DNA from: Thraustochytrium sp. TN22
Lineage: Eukaryota > Sar > Bigyra > Thraustochytrida > Thraustochytriidae
Assembly: GCA_013306675.1 (NCBI GenBank)
Contig: JABLUY010000015.1
Coordinates: 62,001-126,000 of the forward strand
Length of the DNA stretch: 64,000 nt
Reading direction: 5' to 3'
In this document: piece after piece, positions 57,220 to 64,000 of the stretch
Layout: every line of letters starts with the position of its first letter
How positions within the stretch are numbered: the stretch's first letter is position 1
The notes under the pieces: model-generated
Told to the model about the DNA's origin: nothing
Databases searched by the model: none
Seen by the model: only the letters and a program-made list of their open reading frames with translations
Position numbers and translations under genes: made by a program

Positions 57220-60200
57220 ATGACGGGGAAGATCATCGTGCTGGGCGATAACGCGCAGGGCTCGCTGAGCAGGTTCGTGGATGATCGTGGTGAGGAGCTG
57301 AGGCGACTGCCGCCGCGGGAGCTGCCGCTTAATGCGAAGCTGCGCGCAGCGGCCTGTAGCACGCGTCATGTGGTGTGGGTGTCGGAGGAGAACGACGTCT
57401 TCGTGTCCGGCGCCAACGATGAGGGCCAGCTCGGCTCCGAGGACGTCGCGGCCGGCGCTACCGCTACTGCTGGCACTGCCGTCGTCTCGAAAGGTACGGC
57501 GCCTACCTTTCTGCAGCACGCAATGCTTGCTGAGGTCGGCCGCATCAATCACGTCGCCTGCGGCGCCGCGCACACGGTCCTCGCAGGTGCGGACAGGCTC
57601 GTCATGCTAGGCAGCAATCGCTTCGGCCAGCTGGGCATGCCCCGGGCGGAGGGCCAGGGGTCGGCCCATGCCCTGCGTATGCGAATCCCGGTCGCCGGCG
57701 TGGCATGTGGCGCGAACCACACACTCGTCCTTCTTCAAGACGGCTCTGTGCTGGCCTGGGGGCAGAACAGCAGTGGCCAGCTCGGACTCGGCGACATGGT
57801 GGACCGCTCCGAGCCCGTCCCCGTTTCGTGGAGCGGGGTGGCCAGCGAGCTCCCACGCGCCGCGCACGTGGCGTGTGGCGATCGCCACTCGGCCATTTTG
57901 CTCGACACGAGTCAGGCCGTCCCGGCGGCGCGGCGGCACCCGGACTCGGGCGGCGCGATCTGGCCCAACCTCCTTCTCTTCGGTGACAACACGCAAGGTC
58001 AGCTCGGGCGAGCGAGCCCTCCGCACTGTCCGCTGCCAGAGGCCACGCGCACCTTTGGTATTGACGCGCCCCTCTCCGTGCACTCCGTATGGTGCGGCTC
58101 GAGTCACACCTTCATCCAGACGCTTTGCATGCTGCCCAAGTCTTCGAGCAAGGACAAGGATGCCGCAGTCGGCGGGAACGGCAGCCGCAAGAAGGCCCGC
58201 ACCTCGCTCAAGAAGCGCGTCTTCGTGTGTGGGAGCAATTCCCACGGTCAGTTGGGCCTTGGAGCCGCGTCCAGCGCGCCCGTCTGCACGCCAACCCACC
58301 TCGCGACGCTCGACAGCGCCGACGTCTGCGTGGCACTCGGCCAGGATACCAGCTTTGTATGGGTTCTCGGGCCGCAGGCCGCAGCTGTAAGCAACGCCGC
58401 CCCGACGTCCAAGCGACCGCAAGCCCGAGCCCCTGTTCCAGAGGGGCTCTACGCGTGCGGCGCCAACGACGCGGGCCAGCTCGGCCTTGACGAGCAGGTC
58501 GCCCAAGACACCGGCTTGCCACTGTCGCAGAGCGAACACCTGGCAACACTGACGCGCATCCAGGACTTAGCGGCGAGCGACTTTGGCCGCACCGTCGCGG
58601 CGCGCGCTACAGTGATCATCTCGGGCGCGCCTGATCCGGAGCCCAAGGTGGCCTATCGCAAGGAAGTCTTTGGTAGCCTGACACCGCAATCCCCTGCACA
58701 ACGCGACTCTCTTCGAAAGCAGCAGAAGCCAAATCAGCAGCACGCGCAGCACGGACACGAAGGAGACGAAGAAATGGCGGAGACCAACGTTGGCCTCAGA
58801 GCCTCGCCGTCGCGCAAGAGCTCAGGTAAACGCAAGGACAGCAAGGTCACGTCGCCTGGGACCAGCGGCGCGACGCGCGACGAGCGGGAAGAGGACACCG
58901 TAGCGAGCAACGAGCAGCGGCCGCGCATTCCCATGGTGGACACGCTGCAACCCCTGGCGCAGCAGCGGGACCCAACGATGCGTACCTCGCAGGTGTCGCC
59001 TACGCATCGCTTCCAGACGGGCTCGCCGCCTCCCGCGGACGAGCACCTGCGGCAACACTCAGTGCTCGCCATGGAGATGGAGCGCCTTTTCAACAACCAG
59101 CTCATGTGCGATGTAGTGGTCAAGGCTGGACGGCCCAGCACGCTTCTTGATGGTGTGCTGCCGTCCGAGGCGCTTGCACGTGCGCACCTAGTGGGTCCTG
59201 GCAGCGGTGCCGCGTCGCCCCGCGGAGGGGCCGCGGGCGCCGGCGCCAATACCAGCGCCGCGCCCCCGCTCACGGACGCTCGCTTGTTCCCGGTGCACAG
59301 CGCCGTCCTCGAGTGCCGCTGCACGCGTATCGCGCAGCTCATTCAGCAGGAGGTGGCGCGGCGCAATTCGCTGCCCGGCGCATCGCCCGCGGCGCCACGG
59401 ACGAGCCATTTCGAAGCAGGCTCAGGCTGGGACTGGCGCGCCCGGATGGTACGCGTGGAGCTCGGGAGCGTGTCCGAGGCAGCCATGCCTACGCTGCTGC
59501 AGTTTCTGTACTCAGATCGAGAGGCGCTCGTGGAGGCTCTCAGCGTCGACAGCATGGGCGTTCTGCTGGACCTCGCCTATGCCGCCATGTCGTATGGCCT
59601 GGATCGCCTTCTCGGGCTCTGCCAACTGCGCATCGCTGAGGTGCTCACTACTTCGATCGCGGTCTCTGTACTAGGTCAGGCGTCCAACCTCGGCCTCCTC
59701 GCGGTCAAGCGCATCTGCCTCGAATACATCCGGGACAACTACGAGCACACCGTCTCCATGCGCAATCGTGTAGCTGTGGAGGCACTCAACTCGAATCCGG
59801 CGCTCCTCGCCGAGGTTGTCGGGCTCACCAGCGCGGACTACGCTGACTCCCTCATCCACGGGCTGCCTGAGCCCAATGTGCCGTATCACTCGGTGCTCGT
59901 GCACGATCTGGGCCGCCTCAAAGACATGACCTCTTTCGCCGATGTGGAGCTCGTCCCCACGGCCGGCGTGCCGCCGGGCCGCAGCGCGGTGCAGGATCAC
60001 AAGCGCGAGTCAGCCGGCCACCATGGTCACGCCGCAAGTGTGCAGCACGCGGCCATCCCGTGCCACGCCATCGTGCTCGCCGCGCGGTGCCCGGCGCTCT
60101 TCAGCGCGATTCGCGCGCACCTATTCGGCGACGCCACCGGCGATTTGCGCGGAGCCTCGCGCGACGCGGCGAGGGACCCGCTCAAGAGCCCCTTCCCTCT

Positions 60201-60870
60201 TACGGAGGGCTATTTTCGCACGGACGTCGCGCCGTCGCCGCCCGCGCCGACGACCTGCCTGCAGGTGGTCGCCTCGCTGGGCATCGCCGTCGGGAAACTG
60301 AGCGCCTCGGTCGCGGCGCAACCTGAGGTGGCGCCGTCGCCCTCGGCCGAGTCCATGGACCGCCAGACGGACGCCTCCCTGCGCGCCTTCGTCCACGAAA
60401 TGGGCACAGCCCAAGATCATCTACCGCAAGCGCACGTGGAGACCGTTGCGCCCGACACACAGCGCATGCGCATTCGCGAGCTTACCGAGGCTTCGCCCAA
60501 GGCCATTCGCGTCTTTCTCGACTACCTATACTCGGACTCCACCAAGGACGTCACCTCTGAGATCGCCATTGACCTGCTCATGATGTGTCGCGTCTACAGG
60601 CTGAGCGACTCACTCTTGAGCCGCGCAGCAGCGCTCACGCTCGAGCGCCATTTGGATGCAGCCAATGTACTGGACGTGCTGTGCGTGTCCACTCTCATCG
60701 ACCACGCAGCCCTGCAGCGCGCCTCGCTCCGATTTGCCACCGCGCATCCCGAGGCCTGCCTGCTACAGAGCCCCGACAAGCTCCGCGATGCCATCGCCGA
60801 CTTTCCGGACCTTGGCGTCGCCCTCGTGCGCGCCCTCGCCGAAGGCGACCGCCGCGACCGCTCAGCGTGA
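57220..60870 (+). CDS. RCC1-repeat protein with two BTB domains
   Basis: A 1216-residue uninterrupted protein. The ATG at 57220 opens MTGKIIVLGDNAQG. Residues 1-480 carry about six RCC1-type propeller repeats (SGANDEGQLG, LGSNRFGQLG, AWGQNSSGQLG, LFGDNTQGQLG, VCGSNSHGQLG, ACGANDAGQLG). A disordered linker follows. BTB1 runs from about residue 618 (MERLFNNQLMCDVVVKAG) to 770, with VHSAVLECR and LLQFLYSD, then a BACK-like helical region to about 880. BTB2 (SFADVELVPTAG, CHAIVLAARCPALF, FLDYLYSD) spans about 905-1110, and a helical tail ends the protein. The plan resembles RCBTB proteins but has two BTBs. A CUL3 ubiquitin-ligase adaptor is a likely role. Both BTBs have Gly/Ala/Pro-rich insertions. 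Confidence 0.9.
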   Translation: MTGKIIVLGDNAQGSLSRFVDDRGEELRRLPPRELPLNAKLRAAACSTRHVVWVSEENDVFVSGANDEGQLGSEDVAAGATATAGTAVVSKGTAPTFLQHAMLAEVGRINHVACGAAHTVLAGADRLVMLGSNRFGQLGMPRAEGQGSAHALRMRIPVAGVACGANHTLVLLQDGSVLAWGQNSSGQLGLGDMVDRSEPVPVSWSGVASELPRAAHVACGDRHSAILLDTSQAVPAARRHPDSGGAIWPNLLLFGDNTQGQLGRASPPHCPLPEATRTFGIDAPLSVHSVWCGSSHTFIQTLCMLPKSSSKDKDAAVGGNGSRKKARTSLKKRVFVCGSNSHGQLGLGAASSAPVCTPTHLATLDSADVCVALGQDTSFVWVLGPQAAAVSNAAPTSKRPQARAPVPEGLYACGANDAGQLGLDEQVAQDTGLPLSQSEHLATLTRIQDLAASDFGRTVAARATVIISGAPDPEPKVAYRKEVFGSLTPQSPAQRDSLRKQQKPNQQHAQHGHEGDEEMAETNVGLRASPSRKSSGKRKDSKVTSPGTSGATRDEREEDTVASNEQRPRIPMVDTLQPLAQQRDPTMRTSQVSPTHRFQTGSPPPADEHLRQHSVLAMEMERLFNNQLMCDVVVKAGRPSTLLDGVLPSEALARAHLVGPGSGAASPRGGAAGAGANTSAAPPLTDARLFPVHSAVLECRCTRIAQLIQQEVARRNSLPGASPAAPRTSHFEAGSGWDWRARMVRVELGSVSEAAMPTLLQFLYSDREALVEALSVDSMGVLLDLAYAAMSYGLDRLLGLCQLRIAEVLTTSIAVSVLGQASNLGLLAVKRICLEYIRDNYEHTVSMRNRVAVEALNSNPALLAEVVGLTSADYADSLIHGLPEPNVPYHSVLVHDLGRLKDMTSFADVELVPTAGVPPGRSAVQDHKRESAGHHGHAASVQHAAIPCHAIVLAARCPALFSAIRAHLFGDATGDLRGASRDAARDPLKSPFPLTEGYFRTDVAPSPPAPTTCLQVVASLGIAVGKLSASVAAQPEVAPSPSAESMDRQTDASLRAFVHEMGTAQDHLPQAHVETVAPDTQRMRIRELTEASPKAIRVFLDYLYSDSTKDVTSEIAIDLLMMCRVYRLSDSLLSRAAALTLERHLDAANVLDVLCVSTLIDHAALQRASLRFATAHPEACLLQSPDKLRDAIADFPDLGVALVRALAEGDRRDRSA

Positions 60871-61298
60871 AAAAGGCACTTCATGTTCAATTGAACTTTA
60901 GTACGTCCCTCGCCCTCTCGTGCGCTGCAGTTCGTTGTACTTGTTTTCTTTTCCTCGCGTTCTCGTTCTCATGCTTTCTCAGCTCTCTCGCGCGGGCGCA
61001 CTGGCTCGCTCTTGTGCTCGGTGTCGGCCCCGTCCCAGGGATACATTATTTTTATTGAAAACCTGACCAGTGGTACTGCAAGACCTGACGAAGTGACCCG
61101 AGTCTCCCGGCGGCCGCCGCCCGGCCGCCGTCACGTCATGACCACATAACCCTCCTCCCCCCCCCCTCTCCTCCTCCCCGCGGCGCCGCCGGCGGGGCCC
61201 TCGTCCGTTGCCGCGCGAGCGAAGTTGGGACGAATTCGTCCCAGCCTGCCCGACGTCTGCCATGCCAGCAACCGCACCTGAACAAACTGCCTGCCGAG
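60871..61298. other. Intergenic, 428 bp
   Basis: A CT-rich 3' region after the RCC1-BTB stop and an AT-rich AATAAA-free stretch near 61045. No further feature is evident. Confidence 0.5.
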
Positions 61299-63452
61299 AT
61301 GGGCCGCGCGCGCTGCGGCGGGAGCAGCGGCGGGGCGCGGGCGCGCAGCGCGAGCGCAAGGGAGGACTCGCGCGTCGGGCTCGACCCGCACGAAGCCAGG
61401 TCGCAGGCGCGGGCACGGGCACGGAGACTGCTCGGCCGACCAGGGGGCAAGGCATGGCGAGCGTGGACCTGCGCCTGCCTTACGGCAGCAGCCGCAGTAC
61501 AGCGACCGTGGATCGCGCAGCGCCTTTCTGAAGGCGCGCAACGTGATGAGGCGGCCTTCTGGGTAGCGCGCCTCGCCGTGCTCGCGGCACACGTCGTGGT
61601 CTGCTGCGCCGCCGTGGAGGCGTCCGGTGCGGCCTGGCCTGTGAGGGCGCTCTTTGCGCTTCTGCTCAGCGTCAACGCGCATACCGTGGCGTACGCCCGC
61701 CACGCAAAAATCGCTGAGGTCCTTGTGGTTAGCGTCGCGACTTGGATTTTGGCGAGCGGCGCGCGGACCGTCCTGGCCAGTCGCGCGGGATGCGTGCAGG
61801 CTGCCTCAGCTCGCTTCGCCACAGTCACCTGGAGTTGCCCAACGTACACGGTCCCGCTCTTGGCCGCTCTGAGCCAGAGCGTTTGCTTGCTGCTCCGCAA
61901 GGACGGCCTGTGGAATGGCAATATGCCGCCAAACTGGCAGAGCAGTGTCTCGACGGAGATGGCCCCCACATACCTGTGGCAAGTTGGTGCCGCGTGCGGG
62001 CTTTGCGCCGCCTGGGACGCCGTCCTTTGGTGCACGGCGCAGCCCGTGGATCTCATGGTGGATGTGATGATGGAGCTTCGGCGCACAGGCAAAGTCCGTG
62101 ACTTGGATCGCGCCTTTGAGGCCGCCACGAGGCTTCGTGGCGTTTGCATGGACCAACCCGGCGCTGCATTTGCGCTGGCGGCTCTTGCGATCGTGGCTGG
62201 AGCTCAAGTGGCACAGGACATCACTCTCGCTCTCGACGCGGCACGCGCAGTTGACGCGCACGTTGCGTGGGAGTCCGCCATGCAAGGTGCCGAACGGGAG
62301 CTCCAAGCCAGCGGGAAACGGGATGGCGCAGCCAGGGCGCTCCGTTTGCTGCCGGCATCGATGGGCTGGAGCTCTAGCACCGCACGACGCTTTTGTGAGG
62401 CCAAGCTGGTCGCACTTGCCGCGCTGGACAGTGGGGATGCATTCTTGGCGTGCGCAGCCTGCCTTGTGGCGCCGCGCGTGTGGAAATCGACCTGCGCTGA
62501 CGCAGAACCTTATATGCGCCTGAAGGACGAGGCGATGGCGGTGCACGCCTCGGAGGCAACGTGCCGCGCATGCGCCGATCGAAGGGAAGCGAATCTGACT
62601 GAGAGCTGGTTCGCCCCGGCGAACCGCGCGCTCCTCCTGCGGCAGCCCTCACTAGCCCGCACCTGCTGTAAGGGGTGGGACTCGGGGGAAGAGCAGGGGG
62701 GAGATGTGCTCTCTGGCGACTGGGTCAACCAGGCGGAGGAGCTGAGCCGCATCGGGCTGCTTCGCGACGCGCAGGCCCTTGTGGAGGAAGGCCTGCGCCA
62801 GGAGCCGCGCAATACAGACGCTTGGCTCCTGCTCGCACGACTGCGCGCCACGACGGAGCAGTGGCCTGCGGCGGAGCTGGCGTTGCGCAGAGGACTGCGC
62901 GTGGATGAAGAGCACGCGGAGCTACACTTTCAAGCGGCACTCGTCGCGAGCGCGCGGGGGCGGCTCGAGGACGCCAAGGACAGCTTCTTGCGCTCGTACG
63001 AGGTGCTTCTGCGTGAGGGTAATGTAATCAAGGCGGCCCAGGTGTACGCTGACCTATGCCACGCTCTTTTGTACAATGAGGCTTTTGAGGAGGCGTCGGG
63101 TTGCGAGTTGCCTTCGCGGGACGCGGGAGTGCACGAGCACTCGCCGGCCGGCATTCTAAACTATCGCGGCATTGCGCTGGCAAGCCTGGGCCGTCCGGAG
63201 GAGGCCGCGGAGTCCTTCGTGCAGGCTAAACTGCGGAGCTGGACGCTCCTGGCCTGCCAGTCGGAGGCGTACTCCGCAGACTCGCACGCAGACGCCTTCA
63301 ACAACCTCGGCACGCTGGCGTGGAACGAGCAGCGCGTCATTCACGCGCAGGCGCTCTTTGCGCAGGCGCTCGAGGTGCAGCCTAATCATGCACATGCGAG
63401 ATCGAATCTGCAGAAGCTGCAGGAGGCACTTGCGCCGCGCCCAATTATTTGA
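61299..63452 (+). CDS. Multi-pass membrane protein with C-terminal TPR repeats
   Basis: A 717-residue protein from the ATG at 61299. The first 80 residues are basic and Ala/Arg-rich. Hydrophobic segments fall at about residues 86-108, 113-130, 138-158, 183-200 and 228-250 (for example WPVRALFALLLSVNAHTV, EVLVVSVATWILASG). The middle is helical with Cys-rich bits (ATCRACADRREA). From about residue 465 there are about five TPR-like repeats (NQAEELSRIGLLRDAQALVEE, DAWLLLARLRATTEQWPAAE, then ILNYRGIALASLGRPEEAAE and AFNNLGTLAWNEQRVIHAQ). The C-terminal TPRs should bind a partner. I recognise no specific family. It is convergent with IFT46. Confidence 0.75.
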   Translation: MGRARCGGSSGGARARSASAREDSRVGLDPHEARSQARARARRLLGRPGGKAWRAWTCACLTAAAAVQRPWIAQRLSEGAQRDEAAFWVARLAVLAAHVVVCCAAVEASGAAWPVRALFALLLSVNAHTVAYARHAKIAEVLVVSVATWILASGARTVLASRAGCVQAASARFATVTWSCPTYTVPLLAALSQSVCLLLRKDGLWNGNMPPNWQSSVSTEMAPTYLWQVGAACGLCAAWDAVLWCTAQPVDLMVDVMMELRRTGKVRDLDRAFEAATRLRGVCMDQPGAAFALAALAIVAGAQVAQDITLALDAARAVDAHVAWESAMQGAERELQASGKRDGAARALRLLPASMGWSSSTARRFCEAKLVALAALDSGDAFLACAACLVAPRVWKSTCADAEPYMRLKDEAMAVHASEATCRACADRREANLTESWFAPANRALLLRQPSLARTCCKGWDSGEEQGGDVLSGDWVNQAEELSRIGLLRDAQALVEEGLRQEPRNTDAWLLLARLRATTEQWPAAELALRRGLRVDEEHAELHFQAALVASARGRLEDAKDSFLRSYEVLLREGNVIKAAQVYADLCHALLYNEAFEEASGCELPSRDAGVHEHSPAGILNYRGIALASLGRPEEAAESFVQAKLRSWTLLACQSEAYSADSHADAFNNLGTLAWNEQRVIHAQALFAQALEVQPNHAHARSNLQKLQEALAPRPII

Positions 63453-63558
63453 GAGTTTAGAATCGATGAGAAAAAAAAACATCACTGCGAACTGCTGGCG
63501 TGCCGTACCTGTAGGCCTGGTCTAGCTCCTCGAAAAGCTTGCAAGCGCAACTCAGATC

Positions 63559-64000
63559 TCAAAAGTCATCATCCTGCGGTTGCTGCACGGGGCCGTCGAG
63601 GTTCTGGAAGTGGTGGTTGTCCCTGAATTCGGAGTACAAAGTGAAGAGGACATGGAGGGGCTCAACCATGGTGTTGTAGACCGGGATGTCGAGGATGGCG
63701 CAAACGACACGCGCGTAGTCCTTGAGATCAAGGTCAATCTCGGCGGATGGCAGTGTGATGTCCTTGAGCAGCGCCTCGACTTGCTCGGGCCAGACCTGCA
63801 TAAGCGACTCAATGTCCGGCATCTGCTTGGTGTAGTGGACCTGAGGCGGCGGCTTGGAGCGGTGCAGGTCCTTGATGGAGTCGATCCAGTTCTGCACGGC
63901 CTTGGGGTCCTTGTCAGCGTTCTCGATGGATCTCACGACCATCGGGTTCTTGACCGATTTCTTGGAGATGGCTCGCAGCTGGAGGTCCAGCACGGTCGCG
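63559..64000 (-). CDS. IFT46: Intraflagellar transport protein 46, 5' partial
   Basis: The last 147 codons are visible; the gene runs off the right edge. The frame has no in-frame ATG near the edge, so the start is outside. It matches the conserved C-terminal half of IFT46: KDPKAVQNWIDSIKDLHRSKPP, VHYTKQMPDIESLMQ, PSAEIDLDLKDY, then AILDIPVY and LHVLFTLYSEF. It ends in an acidic PQDDDF tail. IFT46 is an IFT-B subunit that carries outer dynein arm cargo into flagella. With B9D1 it shows that the organism builds a cilium. Confidence 0.92.
   Translation of the reverse strand, partial: ATVLDLQLRAISKKSVKNPMVVRSIENADKDPKAVQNWIDSIKDLHRSKPPPQVHYTKQMPDIESLMQVWPEQVEALLKDITLPSAEIDLDLKDYARVVCAILDIPVYNTMVEPLHVLFTLYSEFRDNHHFQNLDGPVQQPQDDDF

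Noticed and set aside
1-64000. Operons, ribosome-binding sites, CRISPR arrays and attachment sites
   Set aside because: Gene structure, introns and ciliary genes show a nuclear eukaryotic genome. No such elements were seen, nor any reverse transcriptase, integrase or transposase frame.

Overview
This is nuclear DNA from a GC-rich, intron-poor, flagellum-bearing microbial eukaryote. About 28 protein genes can be supported, most of them uninterrupted. Two carry GT-AG introns that I could place by reading frame. B9D1, IFT46 and a probable C2orf81 relative point to a life stage with a cilium. High GC, few introns, a Pro/Thr-rich surface protein of the kind common in heterokonts, and mixed animal-like and bacterial-like families suggest a stramenopile, most likely a thraustochytrid (labyrinthulomycete) with swimming zoospores. 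That placement is inference. No operons, CRISPR arrays, rRNA, convincing tRNAs, transposases or reverse transcriptases were seen.

Left third (1-25 kb): an App1-type lipid phosphatase cut by the window edge; B9D1; a secreted GH43 glycosidase; a coiled-coil protein; a large ankyrin-TRP-like channel; an acidic unknown; eEF1B; two divergent stand-alone BLUF blue-light sensors; two unknowns; an AAAP amino-acid transporter; a C2orf81-like protein; and a mucin-like membrane protein.

Middle (25-48 kb): a large coiled-coil protein with UVR-like motifs, a peroxisomal acyl-CoA thioesterase with one intron, and a MAPKKK-like kinase. Then comes 3.6 kb without genes that holds a perfect array of about 70 CCTCG units. 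After it lies a GT8-type glycosyltransferase cluster: three intact genes, a broken inverted copy and a 3' fragment. The GT8 proteins are membrane-anchored and appear to contain a second, degenerate GT domain. Two of the genes come from a recent duplication.

Right third (48-64 kb): 4.6 kb of mostly empty, repeat-rich DNA, then a Gln-rich unknown, a three-exon fructose-1,6-bisphosphatase with an unusual hydrophobic C-terminal tail, a bacterial-type cytochrome b561 with a mitochondrial presequence, an RCC1-double-BTB protein, a membrane-TPR protein, and IFT46 running off the right edge.

The genes do not form one pathway. The strongest leads are the divergent BLUF pair with a seven-copy motif in its shared promoter region, the GT8 cluster with its paired active and dead domains, the tail-anchored FBPase, and the CTAG-palindrome clusters found repeatedly in gene-free DNA near gene starts.
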